Of a stretch of 64,000 nucleotides of DNA, positions 10,334 through 19,293 are shown piece by piece. Location: contig JAUKTV010000001.1 of the NCBI GenBank assembly GCA_030549205.1, positions 3,906,001 to 3,970,000 on the forward strand, read 5' to 3'. A program made the translations under genes and the position numbers. This stretch comes from Apiosordaria backusii. Its lineage: Eukaryota; Ascomycota; Sordariomycetes; Sordariales; Lasiosphaeriaceae. The notes under the pieces were generated by a model. It saw only the letters and a program-made list of their open reading frames with translations. It had not been told where the DNA came from and made no database searches. The stretch's first letter is position 1, and the number at the start of each line of letters is the position of its first letter.

Positions 10334-10841
10334 ATGCAATCGGAACGCCTGTATCTACTAGTTTATGTGGTTAGCTGCGGTGCCAGTCTTTTTGTCCAGG
10401 GCGTGGTATGGTCAACCTTCGGGGCAATGTCAGCCCTAACCCTCGGGCGTGGTGTCATCCGTGGCACCCGGGACTTCTTTCATGGCGGAAGGAGCAAGCT
10501 GAAAGAGCAAGGTAAGGTATCCTCTGGCTGATGGCTGCAGTTTGTTCTTGAACTTTTCAGGTAGGCACAGTGGGATTTTGGATCCTCCAAGTTTCACCCG
10601 AGAACAACTAACTGCATCGGATTATTCAACCATTCACGCCTCGTTCTTATACACTCCAAGTTCCACCCCCAGAAAACCTCAGTCTTGGATTCTTCATCTA
10701 TTAACGCCTCATTTGGACAAACCACAATTCATGTCACTCCACACAGATCCGGGAATCATGGGACTCCACACATATCCGGCAAGACGGGAGTATATTGAGT
10801 GTCTGCAGCTTCGCTCCCATTGTTCCAACGGCCACGATTAG
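10334..10841 (+). CDS. Possible small two-exon gene with an N-terminal membrane segment
   Basis: Two open frames can be joined by a plausible 49-bp intron (10512-10560, donor GTAAGG, branch-like CTGAT, acceptor TTTTCAG), giving ~152 residues. The first exon encodes a hydrophobic stretch (LYLLVYVVSCGASLFVQGVVW) followed by a basic segment; the second is low in structure and lies on DNA with internal imperfect repeats (two related ~70-bp segments rich in CCAAGTTYCACCC and ACGCCTC). No homology was recognised. The repeats argue that this may be non-coding upstream sequence of the zinc-finger gene that starts 13 bases after the stop. Low confidence. Confidence 0.25.
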
Positions 10842-10853
10842 GGGAGGAGATTT

Positions 10854-12080
10854 ATGGACCGATTGGTTCAATGGGGTGATCAGGAACTAGTCAATGGGCA
10901 CGGAGAACATTCCCTGGATGTGAGACTGGGACGTTTACAGGCCCCAACTCCGATTTCCGGAGTTCTGTGCCAAATAAAACAGGACTTGCAAAGTAAGCTA
11001 ATCGCTCAAGAATACCTGCTGAACAGTATGTCTGAACCTATGCTTACCTGCACTCACGTGCCAGGATTTGTGCGCGTCAAGGACCTGCCGCCAGAGAGCA
11101 CTGATGACGACACTATGTTCGGGATTCAATCCGGGCTCATGAAATCCCTCATAGACTTACACGCACAGACCGACAAGCTACGTGATAGCTCCTTTATTTA
11201 TACCAGCACCGCTGATCGACTGATCCACAGAGACGTCACTGCCATGCACTTCTACAGACCGATATACCTATACCTTTCCCGAAATTATCACATAACCTCC
11301 GTCCTAGTTATGGAACGCTGGGCCGCGGCGCTCTCTCTTGGCATCTCGAATTTTCTTTGTGGAACAAATTCACACCCCTTACACAGATCATGCGCAGCAG
11401 GTTATGCTTTGCGTGAAAGACTACGCAGCCTGGGTCAAGCAACGATCTTCAGGGACCAAGAAACATTGTTCACCACGGTTTACGACTTACGAGCGGACGA
11501 GCTTGGTTGTTGGTTTTGCCCCTTCCGTTGTCACCTTGAAACCTCAAACCTCCTCTTCGAGAACCAAGTGGAATGGCGGTCGCACCTTCGCCAATGGCAT
11601 CTGCGGGGTGATATCTGGTCTTGTTCAGAGCACCACCAGAGCTTTGAGAGTAAAGAATCGATGATTGAGCATCGGATAAGCCAGCACAATGCATCTGGGG
11701 ATGAAAATTTTGATCGTTTCAGATTCATTACCCGGCAGGATCTGTGGAGGTTCTGCCCTCTTGGATGTACTAAGGACCATCTCATGACTGAGGAGGAGGA
11801 GTTCACGAGCATCAACGAGCAGAGGATGGATCACTGTATCGAGCACATGATAACAAAGCACTTCAGAGGGGTTACCAACGACGTCTTCTTCTATTTTCAC
11901 AACAAATACATGGATGCTCCTCTACGCTGCGCAGGCCCTGTACGCAAGGTGTGGTGGCGATCATATTTTCATGATAGAGATGAGCCTAAAGATGAGCGAT
12001 GGATGCGAGCATGGCAAGATAATCGGCAGTGTGTTCAAGAGAGCGCGGGTCATCAATGTGAGAATTGTCTCTGGCCTTAG
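10854..12080 (+). CDS. Hypothetical protein with C2H2-like zinc fingers
   Basis: A 408-residue single-exon frame. Residues 1-210 have no recognised domain and are partly helical. From residue 219 there are Cys/His pairs of zinc-finger type: CWFCPFRC followed by HLRQWH (about residues 219-249), WSCSEHH followed by EHRISQH (256-278), and a third FCPLGC with a distant HMITKH. The spacing is looser than in DNA-binding Kruppel fingers and resembles the degenerate C2H2 arrays common in fungal proteins of unknown role. The C-terminus adds a last Cys pair (CENC). A DNA- or protein-binding role is inference. The start is the first ATG in frame; no upstream exon could be defined safely. Confidence 0.6.
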   Translation: MDRLVQWGDQELVNGHGEHSLDVRLGRLQAPTPISGVLCQIKQDLQSKLIAQEYLLNSMSEPMLTCTHVPGFVRVKDLPPESTDDDTMFGIQSGLMKSLIDLHAQTDKLRDSSFIYTSTADRLIHRDVTAMHFYRPIYLYLSRNYHITSVLVMERWAAALSLGISNFLCGTNSHPLHRSCAAGYALRERLRSLGQATIFRDQETLFTTVYDLRADELGCWFCPFRCHLETSNLLFENQVEWRSHLRQWHLRGDIWSCSEHHQSFESKESMIEHRISQHNASGDENFDRFRFITRQDLWRFCPLGCTKDHLMTEEEEFTSINEQRMDHCIEHMITKHFRGVTNDVFFYFHNKYMDAPLRCAGPVRKVWWRSYFHDRDEPKDERWMRAWQDNRQCVQESAGHQCENCLWP

Positions 12081-12738
12081 GGCAAAATATTCTTTTCTTG
12101 TTGCATTGGTATGGGGATTGGTACTTTTCTAAGGCGTGGTTTAGGAGATTGAAGGGGTAGGTAGAATACATACAGCGACGCCGTACTCTAGCGATAGACA
12201 CACATTTTCATAAATCACTAAATTGTTAACCTGTGAGACAGTCTGATGGCGGGTGTTATTCCCGGAGGTAATCAAGCTATTATCACCGATATGAGTGATG
12301 AACACGTAAATAAATACCCTGGCACTTGAGGAACTTTGGCGCTGAGTACGATTTTGCATCCATTTACCCCTGAAGTCTGTCTGTCTCGTCCTGATGTATG
12401 ATGCGTATACCCTTCCATCATGTCGATGATCCCTGATGCGTGTTATGAATCCCCTTGGTGTACATGTGCACCCCTACCCTGTGCTGCCCATTACACCCAC
12501 GTATGCCAGTCCCATCCCGATTATATTGTTTATGTCTCTTTTGTCATGGAGCAAATCAGCAATTATCCCGTTTCATCCCAGCCCAGCCCATTACACCATC
12601 CCGACCCTTTAGCTCTGTTGTCCCAGCCAAATACACGTCATCCCACTATCCCCATCCCATCCTCCTGTCTCAAACCCCTTCCTTTTCGTCCCAAAACCAA
12701 CCAACCGGCAGCAAAAGAAAAAGAAAAAAATCAAGGAA
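12081..12738. other. Intergenic, CCCATC/pyrimidine-rich tract
   Basis: Between the zinc-finger gene and the 3' end of the small secreted protein gene. The part from about 12540 to 12740 is strongly pyrimidine-rich on the plus strand with repeated CCCATCCC/CATCCCGA words. No gene was seen. Confidence 0.4.
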
Positions 12739-13035
12739 TCAAGCAAACCCCAACTCCCCACACCACCTCCCAACATCCTCAAACTCGGTTTCCTTTATCG
12801 AGCCACCGCCGGCAACAGCCATGCAAGCCCAGCACTCGAACTTGTAGGTGATGAAGACGCTCCCGGGAGCACATAGCCGATGGTCTGACTCTTGGTGGGT
12901 GTCTGCTGCTTGGAGGGCGTTGGCTGCTTGGAGGGCTTTGCGGCAGGGTTTGGTGCAAATGGAAGGGAAGTGAGCGCTGGCAGCCAAGGCGGAGGTGGTG
13001 GTTAGGAGGAGGGTTGTGAGGATGTGGAACTTCAT
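12739..13035 (-). CDS. Small secreted cysteine-containing protein
   Basis: A 98-residue frame that begins with a clear signal peptide (MKFHILTTLLLTTTSALA, cleavage expected near residue 19-21) and leaves a mature chain of about 77 residues with six cysteines (ICTKPC, RLC, ECWAC, RWC). An even number of Cys in a short exported chain suggests three disulfides. A short duplication LQAANALQAAD sits after the second Cys. Proteins of this type are common in fungal secretomes and some act in host or microbe interaction, but nothing in the sequence shows that here. The start is fixed by the signal peptide. No intron. Confidence 0.65.
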   Translation of the reverse strand: MKFHILTTLLLTTTSALAASAHFPSICTKPCRKALQAANALQAADTHQESDHRLCAPGSVFITYKFECWACMAVAGGGSIKETEFEDVGRWCGELGFA

Positions 13036-14139
13036 TGTGAACGTTAATCTAAGGTTGTTGGGGTTGGTGGGTGCTGGGATGGATGATGAGCCGTGAGGGG
13101 GTGATGGAGGAGAGTTGTTCGGATGGGAGAAGGGGGGTTGCTAACGGATGGTTGATGGGTGTTGAAGTTGTTGTAGTGTTGCTGAGATGAGATAAACGAG
13201 GGGCGGTCATCCAAATGCGGTGGTTGGTAGAGATCAGATGTGTGTGGTGGGATCTTCTTTTGCGATGTGTTTGACGCTTGTTGAATAAGCTTTGGCCTGT
13301 CCTAGGAATTGGGATGACGAGGATTGGCTTTTTGCACGTGGCTTCTCCCAGGAGGAGGGAGCCGAGCGGGAGCTAAGGAGATAGCAGGAACTTTAACTTT
13401 TAGCGTTGGAATGGAGGGGGCTGTCTGGTCCGCTGTTTGTCGAGGGGATGATGAGACCGGGGCAGGCTTCTTTCTGTGAGGGAAGGGACCTACGAGCTTG
13501 GAAAGTTGATCACCCAACGGGCTGAGATGCCATCGAGAAAGGTAATACCTGAGAAAGAATGCTGGATGAAATTTTGACATGAGGCTCAGAAACCGATGCT
13601 CAAGTGGCGCAGCTCCTATGGGGGCTGGACCTCACAAGCCAAAAAGATACTCGTGGCTGCCGTAACTGCCGTAACTGTTGTGGTCTGCTGTTTCCACATC
13701 GGTTCAGTCAAGTATAAGGTGGATTGTACTCGCAAATCCAGTTCAGAATGAGTTCAGAACCCACACTTAGAATGCCGTCAAAATTGAAGTCACGTCGAGG
13801 GATTGGGTTGCTCGAGTTGTAGTATCCCTTTGCTTGATCTGCGTACTGTTATATCGTTGGCCTTGCTGTACTGATAGATTTCAATGATCAATACCCAAGC
13901 CCTTAGGTATCCAAGCTTGGGACCCCACACTCGACATCTGGGGTGGATGGTACTAAAGGGTCTCGATAACACAAAAGCCTAGTTCTATTATTACCAGATT
14001 ATTCTTACACCTCTGTCCCCAGAAAAACAAAACAATCCCACTCCTTTCATCGTGAACGACCTGAAACTGAAACAAAAGAAATGTCAAACAAATGTCAAAC
14101 AATTAAATCCTCCTCTCCCTCCTAACAGGAACAAAAGAA
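13036..14139. other. Intergenic region
   Basis: About 1.1 kb, the promoter side of the secreted-protein gene and the downstream side of the 620-residue gene. G-rich on the plus strand near 13040-13160 (GGTGATGGAGG-type words). A 92-codon minus-strand frame at 13302-13580 shows no domain or signal and is not called. Confidence 0.4.
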
Positions 14140-16002
14140 TCACTCCTCACCTCCTCCTCCTCCTGCTCGTATCAACTTCCTCATCTTCATCCCCAGAACC
14201 CAAACGAGACCCCCTTCCACCCCCCTCTTCCAATTCCTCAACCAACGAAACAACCTCCAAATCCACCACCTCCCTCCCCCAACAAAGTACAAGCAATTAT
14301 CCACCTCCACCCCCCTCCGCACAGTAACCCCAAGACACTCCCTCACTTCCCCAACCTTGACACTCGCCCGGACCGACGCCTCCTCATACCGCAGAATACA
14401 CTCCTCCACGACCGTCACCACCTCACTGACCTCCTCGATAGTAACAACCGTCTCAGTAATCTCCTTGGCAGGTGGCTCAGGTCGAGTAGGCCGGCTGTTG
14501 TTCTTCTTCGCGGGACGACGAGGGGGACCTCCTTGCCCAGTGGAAGTCGGGGAAGTAGACGCGAAAGTGGTGGCGGAGGGGACAGCAAGAATAGCACCGC
14601 ACTTGGCTTCGTAGGTCTTCTTGATCACATGCTCTTTCTCCTCTATGGCGTCCTGCTGGAGACGTTGTTTGAGCTGCTCCGTCTTTTCTTTCTGCTGCGC
14701 TGCCTTTGCCTTGAGGTCTGACTTCACATCACGACGGCCGAGAATAGCGTTGAGGAGTCCGGAGACAAGACCACCGCCACCGGAAGATGAGGAGGATGAA
14801 GACAAGATGTCGAGGTAGAGGTCAACGTCGATGTTGATACCCGAGAGGTCGAGGTCGATGTCGAGGAGCTTGGAGACACCAGGGTGTGTACAGGTGGTGC
14901 TGAGTTCTACTTTTGTGATGGCGGTAGCGGTGTTCACGTCAGTAGTGGGTTTATCTTGGGCGAATTCAGGACGGCTCGGGCGGGAGTTGCTGTTGCTGTC
15001 TCTGGGAGGGCTCGTCTCAGTTGCGTCGGTGCCGTTCTCTTCGTTATCCTGGGGCTGAGCTCGATACGAGCGTCCGATAATGTTATTGAGAACGCCATGA
15101 AGAGGGAGATCAGGGACGCCGGCTTGAGGAGAGACTCGAGCTGGAGGGAGCAGTGAAGGCAGAGTTCTCGTTGTCAGAGTCGAGGAAGAAGAGGGAAGGT
15201 GAGGTGTTCTACCGGGTGGGAAACGAGGAGGCCCAGGAATATAAGGCGCGGTGATGGCGGTAGGGGTACCGGTTGCCGGAAGCCCGCTTCTGGCAATGGT
15301 TGGCAAGAGAAGTCTTCGTGTGGTTGTCGATGTTGAAGTGGAAGTGGATGTTCTTGTCGAGGTCCTGGTGGAAGCCGAGGTTGATCTTATGGTCGTGGTT
15401 GGCCTCACAGTTGAAGTCGATGTTGACCTCGATGTTGACGTAGATGTTGGCCGTGGGGTTGAAGTAGACCGTGATGTTGAACTAGACGTTGGCCTCAAGC
15501 TTGAAGTTGAAGTAGACCTCAAAGTGGATGTTGAGGTGGACCTGAGTGTCGAAGTCGAGGTAGTCGGTCTGGTTGAGGTTCTCGTCGAAGTGGAAGTTGA
15601 AGTTGAAGTCCTGGTGGATGTCACAGTTGACCGAGACACCGAAACAGAGGCTTGCTGCAGATCGAGTGCCCACAGAAGCCCTGGACCATTGGCTGGCCCC
15701 AGATGAGCCGGTGCAAAACGGTTCACCAAGGAAGGCACGCTGGTCGCACTGGTTGTACTTTCAGTAGCGTCTGTAGTGGTGCCATCGGCACGGAAGATGC
15801 CCTCGTCGTAAGGCTCCGAAGCAGTGATGATGATTCTATCGGGCAGAACATCAGCCCTGAACGAACCACCATTCAGTTCAATGTCGATGGTTCCGCAGCC
15901 AGGTACCACCTCGGCAAGGTTGAGACTGCAATAACCCTGTCCATTTGTAACTCCCGAAAGAGCAAGGACAGGGAAACCGGGATTGGCGGCTAACTCTGCC
16001 AT
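14140..16002 (-). CDS. Ser/Thr-repeat protein, possible mucin-like or cell-surface related
   Basis: A 620-residue frame. Residues 1-110 form a short ordered domain (FPVLALSGVTNGQGYCSLN, VPGCGTIDIELNGGSF) with two cysteines. Residues ~120-245 are a simple repeat of Ser, Thr and Arg (TSTSTSTRTSTRPTTS type). The following ~180 residues are Pro/Ser-rich, then come a conserved-looking block with DIDLDLSGINIDVDLYLDIL, a charged coiled-coil (KAAQQKEKTEQLKQRLQQ), KCGAILAVPSATT, and a Val/Glu-rich helix (VVTIEEVSEVVTVVEECIL). No signal peptide is seen at the chosen start, which is in a good CCGAAATGG context, so either the protein is intracellular or a first exon is missing. The last ~70 residues are less convincing and the true end could be earlier through an undetected intron. 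Confidence 0.5.
   Translation of the reverse strand: MAELAANPGFPVLALSGVTNGQGYCSLNLAEVVPGCGTIDIELNGGSFRADVLPDRIIITASEPYDEGIFRADGTTTDATESTTSATSVPSLVNRFAPAHLGPANGPGLLWALDLQQASVSVSRSTVTSTRTSTSTSTSTRTSTRPTTSTSTLRSTSTSTLRSTSTSSLRPTSSSTSRSTSTPRPTSTSTSRSTSTSTVRPTTTIRSTSASTRTSTRTSTSTSTSTTTRRLLLPTIARSGLPATGTPTAITAPYIPGPPRFPPGRTPHLPSSSSTLTTRTLPSLLPPARVSPQAGVPDLPLHGVLNNIIGRSYRAQPQDNEENGTDATETSPPRDSNSNSRPSRPEFAQDKPTTDVNTATAITKVELSTTCTHPGVSKLLDIDLDLSGINIDVDLYLDILSSSSSSSGGGGLVSGLLNAILGRRDVKSDLKAKAAQQKEKTEQLKQRLQQDAIEEKEHVIKKTYEAKCGAILAVPSATTFASTSPTSTGQGGPPRRPAKKNNSRPTRPEPPAKEITETVVTIEEVSEVVTVVEECILRYEEASVRASVKVGEVRECLGVTVRRGVEVDNCLYFVGGGRWWIWRLFRWLRNWKRGVEGGLVWVLGMKMRKLIRAGGGGGEE
15300..15640. repeat. Degenerate 6-bp-period coding minisatellite
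   Basis: Repeats of GAYGTY/GARGTY hexamers on the plus strand, which read as Ser-Thr-rich dipeptides on the coding (minus) strand and as Val-Asp/Val-Glu on the other. The length of this run probably varies between strains by slippage. Confidence 0.7.
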
Positions 16003-17023
16003 TTCGGCGACAGTGAACGATAAACGGCTTTATGTCCAAGGACGGTTGATGGTCGAGACGTGTTGATGGACTGATTGTAAGAGATGGTCAAAGTCAAATA
16101 TATACATGAAAACTTGTATGGAGCCACTGTCCATGATCCATGTACAGAGTGGAATTCTGTCTCGAACCAACTTCGATTCCCTCTTTTCCAACATTTCAGA
16201 GTAGGCATTTCAGGGTTGTTCATATCTTCAACTTCCAGGAGTACATGAATTCCTTCATCATTCTTCAATACCCAACTCATGGTATGGATTGCCGGTATAT
16301 ACAGCATATACGATCCAGTGATGACGACGTGGACACCACTGAAGGAACGCAGCTTGATAACCCTGCAGGCCTCTTATGAATCCCTGCAGCAAGTTGCCAC
16401 CCAGTTGTCTTAAAACTCAGGCAAGACAGGTTTCGGGAAAAGCCCCTTTGGACTCATCGAGGGCTGTCTGAGACGAGATTTAGGGACAGCCACCCTACCA
16501 AGGACACTGCGCAGAATAGTAGTCATTCGGTCTATACTAGCCTACACTACAGTCGCAGAGCATCTCAAAAGTACCTATTGACAGTAAAATTCGATTATGC
16601 CACTAACACCACCCATGATATCTCTCATGTACACTACACCCTAACCACAATGCATTGCCTGAACAAAAGAAAAAGAAGATGATGCAGAGAAGAGAGGTTC
16701 AGAGCTATACCTGAAGCCCATGTCCCCCTATAGAATCTACCCGTCACACGCTTTCCCAGAAATGCACCATTTCCAGTCCCACCGACGCATAACTCCATAA
16801 CCCATGTTACTCCCTCGAATTCCCCTCGCCGTCATCCCTTACATTGGTCTTGGCAGCACTGCCCTCTGACAAGGCCTTGAGGGTCAGCAGCAGACAACTC
16901 AATCTCCGGCGGTGCCTCAAAAATTGGTGTCGGAAGCTCCTCTAGCCTCGTCGATGGGCTAATGTTGCCATCGCCTGTCTGCAATTTATCCTCGACGCTG
17001 TCATCCTTGTGCTCGGGAGCTCT
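16003..17023. other. Intergenic region
   Basis: Promoter of the Ser/Thr-repeat gene and downstream region of the kinase gene. A 105-codon minus-strand frame (15990-16307) overlaps the start of the repeat gene and could be part of a missing first exon, but it has no signal peptide and no clear splice site, so it is not called. Confidence 0.35.
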
Positions 17024-19293
17024 CTACGCCACCCGAGTCGCAGGCTTTGCTCCGCGACGTCCCAACAATGTAGCTCCATCAAGGTTCAACTCAAAAACAC
17101 CCTTCTGCCGTTGGCGTTCACGGACCTGTTGTCTCGCAGCAGCGGCGACGGTAGCCGAATGCTGACCGTAACCCTTTTGCTCAGCCGCAGCAGGGGGAGG
17201 ATGTGGTTTCCGCGATCGGTCGCGCCCGCGCTGCTGCTCTTGATCCCTAATCTGAGTATTGCGCATGCTTTTCTCGAGTTGTTGGGTCGAGTCCCCAGGG
17301 GCTTCTTCCATTTCCTCATCTTCATCCAGCTCGGCAAGGCGATCAACACCAGCCTTTCCGCCAATCTGCTTCCGTCGTTTACCTTCCTCCTCTTGTCTGT
17401 GAACGGCGTAACCGACATCAAACACTTCACGTAGGTTGACAGCAGCTGGTGAGCGGAAGTCGTAACGCTTATCACCATCCACGAGCTTTGTAGCATCGAA
17501 TGCCCTCAAAACGCCGTCCGATGACATGGCCTTCTTCTCTTCGCGCGGTGTAGGACCAGACTCGCGAATCCACGGATGGGCCAAAAACTCCTTGATGGTG
17601 TATCTCTGCTCGGGATCGACGCAGAGCAAATGAGAGATCAAGTCCTGGGCCGATTTGCTAATGTCGTCCCACCAGGGCGAAAGGAAGGTGTACTGGCCCT
17701 TGGCAACCTTTTCGGTGAGCACCTCGATACTTTCGTCGTAGAATGGCGGGAACCCGCACAGCATGGTGTAAAGCACGCAACCCAGCGCCCACATGTCGAC
17801 TGACTTCGAATACCGCTCATCCTTGACAATTTCGGGGGCGGTATACCCGACAGTGCCGCATGGTGTCATGGTCTGGTTGTCCCAGACAATCTTGGACAAC
17901 CCAAAGTCTGCGATTTTGATCTGGCCAATACCTCCGGCACCCACGCCCTTGATGAACTCTCCCTCGTCCACCTTGTCCTCGTCGCCTGGCTGTTTGGGCT
18001 TGGGATTCTTGGAAGGCACCATTGGAATTGGGCTGAAGAGAATGTTTTCTGGCTTGATGTCGCTACGCCACTGTTAGCAAGACGACTACCAAGCCACATG
18101 AGAGAACTAGAAAACTTACCGGTGAACGATCCCCTTCTCTTCGTGCAGGTGCTCGAGCGCCTTGGCGACCTGAACAATAACATGACGTGAAAGGTCCTCG
18201 CTGAAGTAGGTCAAGCGAACGATCTGGTGGAAAAGCTCGCCGCCGGGAGCCAGCTCCAAAATGATAAAGTAGTAGTGCTGGGACTCTGAAAAGTCGATCA
18301 ACTTGACGATATTGGGATGGTCAAGCTGTCGCATAATCTGAACTTCCTTGAGGATGTTTGCCCGCTAAACATCCAGTCAGCTCACCGAACACACTGAGGC
18401 TGAGCATGTGCGCTTGCAACAATAAATTGCAAATACAAAAGGCGCGCTTGGGACAAAGGAAAAGAAATTTCTCGCACCTCTGCTGCTTTGGGAGCCTTTG
18501 GCTTGAAATCCGGATGGAGATGCTTGTTGCTCTATAAGGGACCCCAGATGTTGGTAAAGGGGACTTGGAGGGAAAAAAGCAAAAAAGAAAGAGGAAAGGA
18601 AGGAGGAGGATAAGAGGAAAATGCCGGGGAACCAGGTTATACCACATACCTGCATGTTGTTCATCTCGAACTTGCGAACGACCTTGATGGCCACCTCGCC
18701 GTGTTGGCCTTCCCGGTCGCGAGCACGGTAAACATTGCTGAAGGCACCATCTCCCATCTTCTCGACAAGTTCCCAGCGCTCGAGACCTTGATACCTGGGA
18801 AGTTTGTTCTTGTTGGCATTTTCTTCGGCGACTAGCTTGGCGATGTTCTCATCGGGGACTCTCTTCTTCGTCTTGGTGCTGACACCCTGAGCAGGCTCAA
18901 CCTGGTGCGCGGCTACGTGGCCAGCCTGAGCAACTCGATTTTGGGCATCTCCGGCAGTCGAATAGGCGTCGGCATGATTGTGTCGTGGAGCGCCAGCTCC
19001 GTAGGCGGGTTCCGAGATTGCTGGCGCCATGTTGTGCTTCGCGTGGGCTTGAGAATGAGGAGGGGAGTGCTCATGTCTCGTGCGGGCAGAGTCGTCAGCA
19101 TTGGCTCGAGCTTGCTTGCCTGTGACAATGACGGTGACATCAGTTTCGAGTTCTTTTTTCGGGACGAAGGCAGTTGCACGCTGTAACCTGCAGCACCTGC
19201 TTCCCGGTGCTACTGGCGCACCAGCAGCCCAGTAGAGAGGACAAGTTACATACCATGGCGGATGAAGTTTTTCAGTTGCTGTATTGTCGACAT
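17024..19293 (-). CDS. srk1: Srk1/Rck2-type CaMK-family Ser/Thr protein kinase
   Basis: Four exons: 19254-19293, 18650-19119, 18120-18364 and 17024-18062, with GT-AG introns of 134, 285 and 57 bp; total 597 residues. Exon 1 is only 13 codons plus one base (MSTIQQLKNFIRH) and matches the conserved start of this family. Kinase features in order: glycine loop GDGAFSNV, VAIKVV (ATP lysine), HRDIKPEN (catalytic loop, the R codon split by an intron), DFGLSK, GTVGYTAPE, and GFPPFYDES. An insert of ~35 residues between catalytic loop and DFG is typical of this group. The C-terminal region holds a stress-MAPK docking-like basic part and a conserved FELNLDGATLLGRRG tail. In yeasts Srk1/Rck2 are activated by the Hog1/Sty1 MAPK in stress and limit Cdc25 or translation; the same role is expected here. 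The symbol is given by orthology. Confidence 0.88.

Noticed and set aside
15251..15706. Plus-strand frame with a VDVEVEVD-type repeat
   Set aside because: Mirror image of the hexamer repeat in the Ser/Thr-rich gene on the minus strand; no independent coding signs.
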